From Demequina activiva (GTDB lineage Bacteria > Actinomycetota > Actinomycetes > Actinomycetales > Demequinaceae): DNA of 64,000 bases. A model generated the notes under the pieces. It was not told where the DNA came from, made no database searches, and saw only the letters and a list, made by a program, of their open reading frames with translations. Location of the stretch: positions 868,001 through 932,000 of the forward strand of contig NZ_BONR01000001.1 in NCBI RefSeq assembly GCF_016862815.1, read 5' to 3'. Within the stretch, counting starts at the first letter, position 1, and every line of letters starts with the position of its first letter. Shown here one piece after another: positions 34,503 through 43,261 of this stretch. Both the position numbers and the translations under genes were made by a program.

Positions 34503-35210
34503 CTACAGGTCCTCGTCCACCGGGAGGCCGTCCCAGTACATGATCGTGGTCCGTCCCACCGTAACGGCATTGCCGTCCACGAGGGTGACCTCGGTGATGC
34601 GCTGGCCCTCGACGAGCGTCCCGTTGGTCGAGCCGAGGTCCGTCAGGATGGTGCCCTGGTCCGTGACCTCGAAGCGACAGTGCTGGCGCGACACTCCCGT
34701 GTCGTCCACGACGATGTCGGACTCGGAGCCGCGGCCGACCACCGTCATCTCGCCCGTGAGGTGGTAGCGCTCGCCGTCGATGTCGAGCAGCGGGTAGCGC
34801 GAATGGTGATCGTGGCTCGTCACCGGGGCGACGGGGCCGCGGGTCGAGCGGCTGCGCACCGCGAGCCGGCCCGTGGACAGCGTCTCGTCCAGGGTCATCT
34901 CCACCTTGACCGCGCCCACGAAGCTGTAGCGCTGGCGCTCCGCATGGTCGCGCAGCGCGTCCTCGAGCTCGTGCGCCAGGGCGTCGGAGCCCCACTGCTC
35001 GATGTTCTCGAAGTCCGTGGGACTGAGCGCCACCGAGTACTCGTTGGGCACCACCGTCCTGGACCGATCCACCGCGGCCGCACGCGCGTCGCACTCGCGC
35101 CGGACCGCGCTCGCGATCTCGACGGGCTTGACGCCGGACTTGAAGGTCTTGGCGAACGCACCCTGCATCGCGTTCTCCAGGCCCTTCTCGAACCGATCGA
35201 GGACTCCCAT
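34503..35210 (-). CDS. fhaA: FhaA: DUF3662 plus FHA domain protein
   Basis: A 235-residue protein. The N-terminal DUF3662 domain (GVLDRFEKGLENAMQGAFAK onward) and C-terminal FHA domain (VVGRGSESDI, VSRQHCR, LGSTNGTLVEG) match FhaA, which binds phosphorylated partners in cell-wall control. Mycobacterial FhaA has a long Pro/Gly-rich linker; here it is very short. It is first gene of the operon. TACGAT lies seven bases before ATG 35210 and there is no Shine-Dalgarno sequence, so the message is probably leaderless. Confidence 0.93.
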   Translation of the reverse strand: MGVLDRFEKGLENAMQGAFAKTFKSGVKPVEIASAVRRECDARAAAVDRSRTVVPNEYSVALSPTDFENIEQWGSDALAHELEDALRDHAERQRYSFVGAVKVEMTLDETLSTGRLAVRSRSTRGPVAPVTSHDHHSRYPLLDIDGERYHLTGEMTVVGRGSESDIVVDDTGVSRQHCRFEVTDQGTILTDLGSTNGTLVEGQRITEVTLVDGNAVTVGRTTIMYWDGLPVDEDL

Positions 35211-35258
35211 ACGCTGAATCGTAGAGGACTCACGGGTCGTGCTAAAGTTGCTCGTCGC
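35211..35258. promoter_or_regulatory. Divergent promoters of fhaA and tRNA-Leu
   Basis: Only 48 bp separate the two genes. On the minus strand TACGAT (complement of 35218-35223) precedes the fhaA ATG by seven bases. On the plus strand TAAAGT at 35243-35248 lies 10 bases before the tRNA. Neither -35 element is clear. The two polymerases would overlap. Confidence 0.45.
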
Positions 35259-35341
35259 GCGCGAGTGGCGGAACGGCAGACGCGCTGGCTTCAGGTGCCA
35301 GTGTCCGAAAGGGCGTGGGGGTTCAAATCCCCCCTCGCGCA
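35259..35341 (+). tRNA. tRNA-Leu (anticodon CAG)
   Basis: A class II tRNA of 83 bases: acceptor GCGCGAG pairs with CTCGCGC, the anticodon stem CTGGC/GCCAG holds TTCAGGT, the long variable arm is TGTCCGAAAGGGCG, and the T-loop GTTCAAATC is present. CCA is not encoded. The gene lies immediately upstream of a strong intrinsic terminator. Confidence 0.97.
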
Positions 35342-35350
35342 CCCTTGCGA

Positions 35351-35382
35351 AAGGCCCCCGATCCTGATGGATCGGGGGCCTT
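35351..35382. terminator. Strong intrinsic terminator after tRNA-Leu
   Basis: AAGGCCCCCGATCC (35351-35364) and its perfect complement (35369-35382) form a 14-bp stem with a TGAT loop, ending in CTT. It lies between the plus-strand tRNA and the minus-strand PfpI gene and can serve both. Confidence 0.9.
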
Positions 35383-35415
35383 CGTGCATCCCGGGCGTGT
35401 CGGGAGCCGGTTCGG

Positions 35416-35949
35416 CTAGCGCGCGGCGTCGACCACCGCGGCGCTGAACGCGTCCAGGTCGTCGGGGGTGCGCGAGGTCAGCAGGGTGTAGCCCTCCATC
35501 TCGCACGTGCGCAGCTCCTCGTCGACCCAGGTGGCGCCTGCGTTGCGCAGGTCCGTCTCGAGCGAGGGGTAGGACGTCGCGGTCTTGCCGCGGGCGACGT
35601 CCGCCTCGGCGAGCAGCCACGGCCCGTGGCAGATCGCCGCGATGGTGCGCCCCGAGCTGGCGAAGGCCTTCACCAAGGCGACCGCCGCATCGTCCGTGCG
35701 CAGGGTGTCCGCGTTGATGGTGCCGCCGGGGATGACCAGCAGGTCATGCTCGCTGGCGTCCACGTCGGATAGCAACGCGTCCGGCTCGAAGGTCTCGCCC
35801 GGATCCTTGTCGCCCACGAGGGTCTGCACGGGGCTGACCTCGACGGCGGCATGCGTGACCGGGACGCCGGCGGCCTTGAGGGCCTCGAGCGGCTGCTTGA
35901 GCTCGTCCTGCTCGATGCCGTAGTTCGTGGTGATGATGAGCGCTGACAT
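35416..35949 (-). CDS. PfpI/DJ-1-family protein (YhbO-like)
   Basis: A 177-residue DJ-1/PfpI superfamily protein. The nucleophilic elbow is AAICHGPWLLAE with the reactive Cys followed by His, and LLVIPGGTINAD precedes it. Bacterial relatives (YhbO, PfpI) are stress proteins with proposed protease or deglycase activity; the biochemical function is debated. AAGGAG lies eight bases before ATG 35949. It is transcribed alone. Confidence 0.88.
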   Translation of the reverse strand: MSALIITTNYGIEQDELKQPLEALKAAGVPVTHAAVEVSPVQTLVGDKDPGETFEPDALLSDVDASEHDLLVIPGGTINADTLRTDDAAVALVKAFASSGRTIAAICHGPWLLAEADVARGKTATSYPSLETDLRNAGATWVDEELRTCEMEGYTLLTSRTPDDLDAFSAAVVDAAR

Positions 35950-36071
35950 GATGTGCTCCTTCCGTCAGGCCGGAGCATGAGGGGTCGCTCCGGCGCACCC
36001 CACCGTCAACGGGCGGCTGGCTGACAGGTATTCCTCAGGTGGGGACGGCCGATGCGCACGCCGGATGGGCG

Positions 36072-37133
36072 TCAGGCGCTCAGGTCGCGGATGGACCCGC
36101 GCACACGCATGGGCATGGGGACCAGTTGGACGCCGTGCGGGCCGCGCTCGTCTGGCGTGGCGCGGTGGTGCTCGATCACGTCGATCAGCACGTCCGCCGC
36201 GCGCTTGCCCATGGTGCGGTGGGGAAGGGCGACCGTGGTGAGGCCCGGTCGCAGCCAGCCGGCGATCGACGCATCGTCGAAGGACACCACCGAGACGTCA
36301 TCCGGGATGCGCAGGCCGTGATCCTGGAGCGCCTGGTAAACGCCCATCGCGAGGCGGTCGTTGAAGCACACGATCGCGCCTGGCGTGCCCGACTCGAGGA
36401 TGCTCTCGACCGCGGCATAGCCCTCGGGGGGCAGCCACTGGTTGATGGCGCGCCCGGACGCGGGCTCGAGGCCATGCGCCGTGAGCACCTCGAGGATGCC
36501 GTCGAGACGGAGCTTGGCGGCGACGGAGATGGTGCGGACGTCCTCGCGTCCGGGCCCGGAGCCCACGAGGTGGATGTCGCGGTGACCCGCGTCGATGAGG
36601 GCGGCGGCGGCGTCCCTGCCGGCCTGGAGCTCGTCGGGCAGGACCACCGGCAGGTCGCCGCAGTCGTCGACGGCGATGTTGAGCAGCACGGCGGGAGTCT
36701 GGTCGAGGCCGTCGGGCAGCTCGCGGCCATGGGTCAGCAGCGCCGCGAGGATCACGCCGTCCACCTGGCGGTCCACCATCGCCTCGAGCAGCTGGCGCTC
36801 GAGGGTGACGTTGCCGCCGGTCTCGCCCACGAACACCATGAACCCGCGGTCTCGCGCGGCCTCGATCGCGCCCTTGATCATCTCGCCCGCGAGGCGGGAC
36901 GAGGCGACCGAGTCCGAGATGAAGCCCAACGTGCTGGTGCGGCCCTTGCGCAGGCCCACGGACACGGCGTTGGGGCGGTAGCCCAGGCGCTCCGCAGCGG
37001 CCTGCACGCGCTCCTGGGCGGCGGCGGAGATGCGGACGTCCGCTGCGCGCCCGCCGAGCACGAGGGAGGCCGTGGACACCGCTACGCCCGCCTCCGCCGC
37101 CACCTGGGCGAGCGTGACCCGCTTGCGCACCAC
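36072..37133 (-). CDS. LacI-family sugar-responsive repressor
   Basis: A 353-residue regulator. The N-terminal helix-turn-helix is VTLAQVAAEAGVAVSTASLVL, with a hinge helix following (RLGYRPNAVSVGLRKG), then a periplasmic-binding-protein-like effector domain (residues about 68-335). It is divergent from the sugar ABC importer operon and is its probable regulator. The start is GTG 37133, with GAGGAGG six bases upstream. An effector derived from sucrose or a related glucoside is inferred from the downstream sucrose phosphorylase. Confidence 0.9.
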   Translation of the reverse strand: MVRKRVTLAQVAAEAGVAVSTASLVLGGRAADVRISAAAQERVQAAAERLGYRPNAVSVGLRKGRTSTLGFISDSVASSRLAGEMIKGAIEAARDRGFMVFVGETGGNVTLERQLLEAMVDRQVDGVILAALLTHGRELPDGLDQTPAVLLNIAVDDCGDLPVVLPDELQAGRDAAAALIDAGHRDIHLVGSGPGREDVRTISVAAKLRLDGILEVLTAHGLEPASGRAINQWLPPEGYAAVESILESGTPGAIVCFNDRLAMGVYQALQDHGLRIPDDVSVVSFDDASIAGWLRPGLTTVALPHRTMGKRAADVLIDVIEHHRATPDERGPHGVQLVPMPMRVRGSIRDLSA

Positions 37134-37195
37134 CGCGCCCTCCTCGTCGTCTCCGGCCGATGCGCGATCGCGCGATCGTCAGGGCACAACCATAA

Positions 37196-37275
37196 CGATT
37201 TAGCCACCGAGCCGCCGCTGGGTTGACATCGATGCGCACGATGCCGCACGCTAGCGGTTGCTAGTTCGTTTTAGC
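37196..37275. promoter_or_regulatory. Candidate LacI-family operators between regulator and importer
   Basis: The half-site CG(A/T)TTTAGC occurs twice in direct orientation, at 37196-37204 and 37267-37275. The second belongs to GCTAGTTCGTTTTAGC (37260-37275), an imperfect palindrome with a central CG step as LacI-type sites have. It overlaps the inverted repeat CTAGC-GGTT-GCTAG (37251-37264). A TTGACA at 37223-37228 may be the -35 of the importer operon, but no good -10 follows at 16-18 bases. Confidence 0.5.
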
Positions 37276-37325
37276 ACCGACTTCCGCAGGCCGCGGACCT
37301 CAGTAGGAATCGAAAGGAGACAAGG

Positions 37326-38729
37326 ATGTCTCAGACATCTCAGAACCGAGCCTCAGCTCCGCGCAGTCGCGTGGTGGCATCGGTCGCATTCGGCATGGCG
37401 GGTGCTCTCGCACTCGCCGCCTGCTCCCCTCCCGGCGGCGACGCCGAGCCCGAGGCGGACCAGACGACGGCAGCACCCGACTCCAGCGTGACCGAGGGCC
37501 CCGCGGGCGAGGTCTCGTGCGGCACCGAGGAGGTGACTCTCGAGGCGTACGTGGAGACCGGCTTCCCGCTCTTCGGCGAGCTCGCCGCAGAGTTCGAGGC
37601 GCAGCACGACAACGTGACCTTCAACATCCGCGAGGACCAGTTCGCGGTCATCACCCAGAACGCGCCGCGCATCCTGGCGGACTCGGAGACCGACATCATG
37701 CGCCTGCCGCAGATGTCCGAGCTCGCGAGCCAGGGCCTGCTCCTGGACCTGGACTCCTACGCCGAGTCCTTTGGCTGGGACCAGTGGCCGTCCTCGCAGC
37801 TCGAGCAGATGCGCGTCGACTCTGAGGGGCGTCGTGGCTCCGGCCCTCTCTACGCCATGGGCGTCAACTTCTCGATGACGGGCGTGTTCTACAACAAGGA
37901 GCTCGCCGAGCAGATCGGCATGACCGAGCCGCCCGCGACGCTCGCCGAGTTCGACGAGTACCTGCAGGCCGCAGCCGATGCCGGCCTCACGCCCATCAAC
38001 CAGTTCAACGGTGGCGCCACCGGTGGCCTCGCGTTCCCGCTCCAGGGCCTCATGGCCTCGTACGGACCGCCCAGCGAGATCAACTCCTGGATCTACCTCC
38101 AGGACGGCGCCACCATCGACACGGACACCAACCTCGAGGCCGCTCAGCACCTGAACGGCTGGATCGAGTCGGGCTACTTCGCTGACGACATCAACGCGAT
38201 CGACTACTCGCAGATGATGAGCCGCTTCATCGGAGGCGAGTCGGTGTTCATCTTCAACGGCGACTGGGAGTCCGGCAACCTCGACGCCCAGATGCCGGGC
38301 AACGTGGGCTTCTTCCTCATGCCCCCGCTCGAGGAGGGCGGCCAGCTGGGCGCCATGTCCGCACCGCTCACCTACGGTGTCTCCGCGAACGCGGCGAACC
38401 CGGACTGCGCCGCGACCTTCCTCAACTGGGTCGCCACGGATGAGACGGCTCGCACCATCGCCGTCGAGGTCGGCGGCTCGCACCCGATGGGCCCGGCGGA
38501 CGCCTTCATGCCCGAGGTCGACCCGAACTCGGTGACCGCGCAGACCCTCGAGGCCGGCGCGATCGTGGGCGAGAACAACGGCGCGATGGACTTCATCGCC
38601 AACGCGACGGGCGCCATCTACGCCGAGAGCTGGACCCCCAACCTCCAGCGCATGGTCGCGGGAGAGCAGACGCCCGAGGGCCTGCTCGAGTCCGTCCAGT
38701 CCGACTACCTCGAGCAGATCGGCGGCTGA
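37326..38729 (+). CDS. Sugar ABC transporter substrate-binding lipoprotein
   Basis: A 467-residue family-1 solute-binding lipoprotein. The signal peptide ends in a lipobox (ALALAACSPP), followed by an acidic linker. The mature fold has the typical carbohydrate-binding pattern (FPLFGELAAEFEAQHDNVTF; YAMGVNFSMTGVFYNKEL; FNGDWESG). It delivers an oligosaccharide or glucoside to the two permeases encoded next. AAAGGAGA precedes ATG 37326. No ATPase gene is present, so a shared MsmK/MalK-type ATPase elsewhere must energise it. Confidence 0.92.
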   Translation: MSQTSQNRASAPRSRVVASVAFGMAGALALAACSPPGGDAEPEADQTTAAPDSSVTEGPAGEVSCGTEEVTLEAYVETGFPLFGELAAEFEAQHDNVTFNIREDQFAVITQNAPRILADSETDIMRLPQMSELASQGLLLDLDSYAESFGWDQWPSSQLEQMRVDSEGRRGSGPLYAMGVNFSMTGVFYNKELAEQIGMTEPPATLAEFDEYLQAAADAGLTPINQFNGGATGGLAFPLQGLMASYGPPSEINSWIYLQDGATIDTDTNLEAAQHLNGWIESGYFADDINAIDYSQMMSRFIGGESVFIFNGDWESGNLDAQMPGNVGFFLMPPLEEGGQLGAMSAPLTYGVSANAANPDCAATFLNWVATDETARTIAVEVGGSHPMGPADAFMPEVDPNSVTAQTLEAGAIVGENNGAMDFIANATGAIYAESWTPNLQRMVAGEQTPEGLLESVQSDYLEQIGG

Positions 38730-38736
38730 TCCCACG

Positions 38737-39711
38737 ATGGCTCGACCCTGGCGCTCCTCTCCTGGAGCCAGCGCACCGGCGCTGACCGAAGAGCCGCCAG
38801 GCGACATCCGCAGCAGGCGCCGCGCCGACAAGGCGCGGCGCCTGCGAGCGGGGCTGCCTGGTCTCCTGCTGGTCGCACCGGCGCTGTTCTTCTACGCGCT
38901 GTTCGTGCTGCGTCCGCTGGCCGCCACCGTGCAGTACTCGCTGTACGACTGGAACGGCATCACCACCGCGGAGTGGGCGGGCCTCGACAACTACGTGCGG
39001 CTGGTGACTGACCCGGACCTCATCGGGCCCATCGTCAACGCGTTCCAGCTGATCCTGTACTTCTCCGTCATCCCCGTGATCTTCGGCGTCATCGCCGCCG
39101 CGATCATCCGCAAGTTCGGCGAGAGCAAGCTCGCGCTCGCCTCCCGCACCGTGCTCTTCCTTCCCCAGGTGATCCCGCTGGTCGCCGCCGGCATCATGTG
39201 GACCTGGCTGCTCGCCTCCAACGGCCTGGTCAACCAGGGCCTCGCGCTCATCGGGCTGGATGGCGTGACGCGCGCGTGGCTGGGCGACTTCGACACCGCG
39301 CTGCCCGCCGTGGGCATCATCGGGGCCTGGGTCAACGTGGGCCTGTGCATGCTGCTGATGCTCGCTGGCATGACCAAGATCGACCCGGCTCTGTACGAGG
39401 CGGCGCGCCTCGACGGCGCCGGCGCCATCCGTGAGTTCTTCGCGGTGACGCTGCCCGCGGTCAAGCAGGAGCTGGGCGTCGCGATCATCATCACCGTCAT
39501 CAGCGCTCTGCGCAGCTTCGACATCATCTACATCTCGACCCAGGGCGGTCCCGGCAACGCGACCCTGGTGCCCGGCCTCGAGATCTACCGCCTCGCGTTC
39601 TTCGAGCGAGAGATAGGCCAGGCGTCCGCGATGGCCGTGGCACTCACCGCGCTCGTGCTCATCGTCGTCCTGCCCCTCAACCGCATCACCCGATCGGAGT
39701 CGACCTCATGA
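38737..39711 (+). CDS. Sugar ABC transporter permease, MalF/UgpA type
   Basis: A 324-residue inner-membrane permease with six helices after a basic N-terminus. The EAA loop that contacts the ATPase is EAARLDGAGAIREFFAVTLP. It follows the binding protein by seven bases and overlaps the second permease by ATGA. Confidence 0.93.
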   Translation: MARPWRSSPGASAPALTEEPPGDIRSRRRADKARRLRAGLPGLLLVAPALFFYALFVLRPLAATVQYSLYDWNGITTAEWAGLDNYVRLVTDPDLIGPIVNAFQLILYFSVIPVIFGVIAAAIIRKFGESKLALASRTVLFLPQVIPLVAAGIMWTWLLASNGLVNQGLALIGLDGVTRAWLGDFDTALPAVGIIGAWVNVGLCMLLMLAGMTKIDPALYEAARLDGAGAIREFFAVTLPAVKQELGVAIIITVISALRSFDIIYISTQGGPGNATLVPGLEIYRLAFFEREIGQASAMAVALTALVLIVVLPLNRITRSESTS

Positions 39712-40532
39712 GGCCGTCCTCGCGCGAGCTGCTTCTGGGCCGCGGCATCCTTATCTTCGTGATGCTCGTCACCATCGTGCCGTTCATCACGCTGTTCGTG
39801 ACGGCGCTGCACCCCCCGGGCACCTACCCCGACGGCCTGTCACTGCCGGAGGAGTACCACTGGGACAACTTCGTCCTGGCCTTCCAGTCCGCGGACATGG
39901 CGAAGATGCTCACCTCGAGCGTCCTCATCGAGCTGGGAGTGGTGCCCATCGCGCTCCTCATCTCGACCCTGGCCGGCTTCGCGCTGGGTCACCTGCAGGT
40001 GCCGTTCCGGCGCACGCTGTTCGTGGTCTTCATCCTGGGCCTCACGTTGCCCTTCGAGGGCATCATCGTGCCGCTGTACTACCAGATCCGCGACTACGGA
40101 CTGCTGAACACCCAGTGGGCGATCATCCTGCCGCTCATCGGCCTGTTCATGCCGTTCGCGGTGATGTGGATGCGGGCGCACTTCGTGAACATGCCCCAGG
40201 ACCTCACCGAGGCCGCCAAGGTGGACGGCGCCAGCACCTGGCAGCTGTTCTGGCGCGTGCACATCCCGCTGTCGCGTCCTGCCATCGCGTCGCTGGCGAT
40301 CCTGCTGTTCCTGTGGACGTGGAACCAGTTCCTGCTCGCGATCGTGCTGGTCGACGACCCCACCAAGCGCACCATGGCGGGCGCGCTGGGAGCGTTCCAG
40401 GGGCAGTGGGGCACGGACGTGCCCCTGCTGTGCGCGGGATCGCTGCTGATCCTCACCCCCGTGCTGATCGTGTTCCTCGTGTTCCAGCGCCAGTTCGTGG
40501 CCGCGCTGCTGCAGGGTGCGGTGAAGGGATGA
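39708..40532 (+). CDS. Sugar ABC transporter permease, MalG/UgpE type
   Basis: A 274-residue, six-helix permease. The EAA loop reads EAAKVDGASTWQLFWRVHIP. It forms a heterodimer with the preceding permease. It overlaps the downstream esterase gene by ATGA, so esterase and transporter are translationally coupled. Confidence 0.93.
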   Translation: MRPSSRELLLGRGILIFVMLVTIVPFITLFVTALHPPGTYPDGLSLPEEYHWDNFVLAFQSADMAKMLTSSVLIELGVVPIALLISTLAGFALGHLQVPFRRTLFVVFILGLTLPFEGIIVPLYYQIRDYGLLNTQWAIILPLIGLFMPFAVMWMRAHFVNMPQDLTEAAKVDGASTWQLFWRVHIPLSRPAIASLAILLFLWTWNQFLLAIVLVDDPTKRTMAGALGAFQGQWGTDVPLLCAGSLLILTPVLIVFLVFQRQFVAALLQGAVKG

Positions 40533-41488
40533 CGGAGAGCATGGCCAGGCCCGCGTTCGACCCGGAGATCGCGCGGGCGCTCGAGCAGCATCGCGACATC
40601 ATCGTCACGTCCATGGCCCGCGAGGACATTCCACGGGTGCGGGGACTGGGCGCGGATGTGTCCACCATGCACGCCAGCACCCATGCGGCGTTCGACCGGC
40701 TGGACCTCACCGCACCGGGAGTGGACGGCGCCCGGGATGTAGACCTCGTGGTGCTGCGCCCCGCGGCCGCGCGGGAGCCTGTGCCCGTGATCATGTTCCT
40801 GCACGGCGGCGGCATGGTCGCAGGCACGGCGGACTCCGATCTCGACCTCGTGGCCGAGCTCGCCTACGAGACGGGATGCGCGGTCGTGTCCGCGGAGTAC
40901 CGGCTGGCGCCCGAGGACCCGTACCCCGCGGCGCTCGAGGACGCCGTGAGCGCCCTCACCTGGGTGACGTCGGGCGAGGGGCCGGACCTGCTGGACCCCC
41001 AGCGCGTGGTGCTCGCTGGCATCAGCGCGGGCGGCGGCCTCGCGGCGTCCACGGCGCTGTTCTGGCGCGATCGCGGGGGTGCGGCGCTCGCCGGGCTCAT
41101 GCTGCTGTGCCCCATGCTGGATCACCGTTCCAGCTCGTGCTCCGCACGCCAGATGGTGGGAGTGGGGTCCTGGGACGCGACCGCGAACGCCACCGCCTGG
41201 GAGGCGTACCTGAACGGTGCCGACCCCGCGCCGTACGCGTCGCCGTCCGCGAACGAGGACCTGGGCGGACTGCCCCCGACGTTCATCGACGTGGGCTCAG
41301 CCGAGACCTTCCGTGACGAGTGCGTCGAGTTCGCATCGCGCATCTGGGAGCGCGGCGGCGATGCCGAGCTGCACGTGTGGCCCGGCGGCGCGCATGCCTT
41401 CGACGTGCTGGCGCCGTGGGCGCAGCTGTCGCAGGCAGCCCGTCTGCCGCGCTCGCTGTGGCTCCAGCGGCGCCTCGAGCGCTCGTGA
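40529..41488 (+). CDS. Esterase of the HSL / alpha-beta hydrolase-3 family
   Basis: A 319-residue cytoplasmic carboxylesterase. The family oxyanion motif FLHGGGM and nucleophile elbow AGISAGGG (Ser166) are present, with the Asp in DVGSAETFRDE and the His in PGGAHAFDV. Located inside a sugar-import operon and coupled to the permease, it probably removes acyl groups from an imported sugar ester; that is inferred. The next gene, sucrose phosphorylase, starts 24 bases later. Confidence 0.88.
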   Translation: MTESMARPAFDPEIARALEQHRDIIVTSMAREDIPRVRGLGADVSTMHASTHAAFDRLDLTAPGVDGARDVDLVVLRPAAAREPVPVIMFLHGGGMVAGTADSDLDLVAELAYETGCAVVSAEYRLAPEDPYPAALEDAVSALTWVTSGEGPDLLDPQRVVLAGISAGGGLAASTALFWRDRGGAALAGLMLLCPMLDHRSSSCSARQMVGVGSWDATANATAWEAYLNGADPAPYASPSANEDLGGLPPTFIDVGSAETFRDECVEFASRIWERGGDAELHVWPGGAHAFDVLAPWAQLSQAARLPRSLWLQRRLERS

Positions 41489-41512
41489 CGCATGATGGTC
41501 GGAGGAGATGAC

Positions 41513-43000
41513 ATGACCGAATCGCCAGCGCACCGCCCGCAGCTCATCACGTACGTGGACAGGCTGGGCGGCGACCTCGCGGGTCTGACGGACCTGCTCG
41601 AGGGCCCGCTCGGCGGCGTCTTCGGGGGCGTGCACCTGCTGCCGTACTTCACGCCCTTCGATGGGGCGGATGCGGGCTTCGACCCCGAGGACCACGCGCA
41701 GGTGGACCCACGGCTGGGCACATGGGACGGCGTCGCCGCGCTCGCCCGCACGCACAGCGTGATGAGCGACGTGATCGTCAACCACGTCTCCGCCGCATCG
41801 GCCATGCACCGGGACGTGCTGGAGCGCGGCGCGGAGTCGCCGTGGGAGCCGATGTTCCTGACCCTCGGCAGCGTGTTCCCCGACGGCGCGACGGAGCAGG
41901 ACCTCGCTCGCATCTACCGGCCGCGCCCGGGACTGCCCTTCACGGTGATGACGTGGGGCGGCGAGCGCCGCCTGGTGTGGACCACGTTCACGGCGGACCA
42001 GGTGGACATCGACCTTCGCTCCGACCAGGCGTGGGCCTACCTGACGCACGTGATCGACACCATGGTCGCCAGTGGGGTGACGCTGCTGCGTCTGGACGCG
42101 GTCGGATACACCGGCAAGGAGCCGGGCACGGACTGCTTCATGACCGAGGCCACCGCGGTGTACACGGAGCGCATCATGGCGCTTGCCCACGAGCGTGGAG
42201 CGCAGGTCCTGCTCGAGGTCCACGGGCACCACACCCAGCAGATCGACCTCGCCCCCACCGTGGACTACGTGTACGACTTCGCGCTCCCGCCGTTGGTGCT
42301 GCACGCGCTGCACGCGCAGGACCTCGACCCGCTGTCGCGGTGGCTCGACATGCGGCCGGCCAACGCGTTCACGGTGCTCGACACCCACGACGGCATCGGC
42401 ATCGTGGACGTGGGCGCCAGCGACCTCGTGCCCGGGGAGCCCGGGCTGCTCGAGCCCGCGCAGATCGACGCCCTGGTCGAGTCCATCCACGACGCCAGCG
42501 GGGGCGGCAGCCGTCTCGCCACCGGAGCCGCCGCGTCGAACCTGGACCTCTACCAGGTGAACTGCACGTTCTACGACGCGCTGGGCCGGGACGACCGGCG
42601 CTACCTGCTGGCTCGCCTCATCCAGCTCATGACGCCCGGCACGCCACAGGTGTACTACGTGGGGCTGCTGGCGGGAGCCAACGACACCGATCTGCTGGAG
42701 CGCACCGGGGTGGGCCGCGACGTGAACCGCCACCACTACACGCGCGACGAGGTCGAGGCGGCGCTGGCCTCACCGGTGGTCGAGGCTCAGGTCGCGGCGA
42801 TTCGACTACGAGGCGAGCATCCCGGGTTCGGGGGCGAGTTCTCGCACGCGCTGTCCGGCTCGCGGGGGACGTTGCGCTGGAAGGCGGCCGATGCGACCGT
42901 CACCCTGGACTTCGACGTCGCGGACGCGACGTTCAGCCTGGTGGCGACGGACCCGTCCGGCGAACCGTGGGAGCTGACGCACGCAGCCCTCGAAGTCTGA
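41513..43000 (+). CDS. Sucrose phosphorylase-type glycoside phosphorylase (GH13_18)
   Basis: A 495-residue retaining phosphorylase. The catalytic residues are in family positions: nucleophile Asp195 in LLRLDAVGY, acid/base Glu235 in LLEVHGHH and Asp293 in LDTHDGIG, each three residues beyond those of the Bifidobacterium enzyme. The acceptor-site loop AASNLDLYQVN is the sucrose-phosphorylase form. It would convert sucrose plus phosphate to glucose-1-phosphate and fructose. Sucrose-6'-phosphate or glucosylglycerol/glycerate phosphorylases share the fold, so the substrate is not certain. GGAGGA precedes ATG 41513. Confidence 0.82.
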   Translation: MTESPAHRPQLITYVDRLGGDLAGLTDLLEGPLGGVFGGVHLLPYFTPFDGADAGFDPEDHAQVDPRLGTWDGVAALARTHSVMSDVIVNHVSAASAMHRDVLERGAESPWEPMFLTLGSVFPDGATEQDLARIYRPRPGLPFTVMTWGGERRLVWTTFTADQVDIDLRSDQAWAYLTHVIDTMVASGVTLLRLDAVGYTGKEPGTDCFMTEATAVYTERIMALAHERGAQVLLEVHGHHTQQIDLAPTVDYVYDFALPPLVLHALHAQDLDPLSRWLDMRPANAFTVLDTHDGIGIVDVGASDLVPGEPGLLEPAQIDALVESIHDASGGGSRLATGAAASNLDLYQVNCTFYDALGRDDRRYLLARLIQLMTPGTPQVYYVGLLAGANDTDLLERTGVGRDVNRHHYTRDEVEAALASPVVEAQVAAIRLRGEHPGFGGEFSHALSGSRGTLRWKAADATVTLDFDVADATFSLVATDPSGEPWELTHAALEV

Positions 43001-43024
43001 CGGCGCGCTCCCGGGCGCTCTGGC

Positions 43025-43261
43025 TCAGTGCCCGCCTGCCGCGAGGAACGCGATGGCTCCCACGATCGCGAGGATCGCGATGCCGAAGCAGATCCACGCA
43101 AGCACCCGCCGCCCGGCGGAGACCGAGCCGTCCTCGGCTCGAGCGCCTGGACCCGCGATGGCACGGACTCCCACGGCGAACAGCGCGGGCAGCCCGGCAC
43201 CCACAAGCAGGCCGACGAGCAGCACGTTGAGCAAGGCTCCCCACTCGACGTACTCGGACAT
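43025..43261 (-). CDS. Small two-helix membrane protein linked to the phosphate transporter
   Basis: A 78-residue protein with two membrane helices (LLNVLLVGLLVGAGLPALFAV; VLAWICFGIAILAIVGAIAF) and a short acidic loop. Its ATG shares one base with the Pit transporter stop (TGATG), so it is translated after it. Small membrane partners next to PiT transporters are common in Actinobacteria; no function is known. Confidence 0.75.
   Translation of the reverse strand: MSEYVEWGALLNVLLVGLLVGAGLPALFAVGVRAIAGPGARAEDGSVSAGRRVLAWICFGIAILAIVGAIAFLAAGGH

Noticed and set aside
37223..37251. TTGACA at 37223 as a complete promoter of the sugar importer
   Set aside because: No acceptable -10 follows at 16-18 bases (GCACGC, CACGCT). 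It may be activator-dependent or coincidental; kept only as a note in the operator entry.
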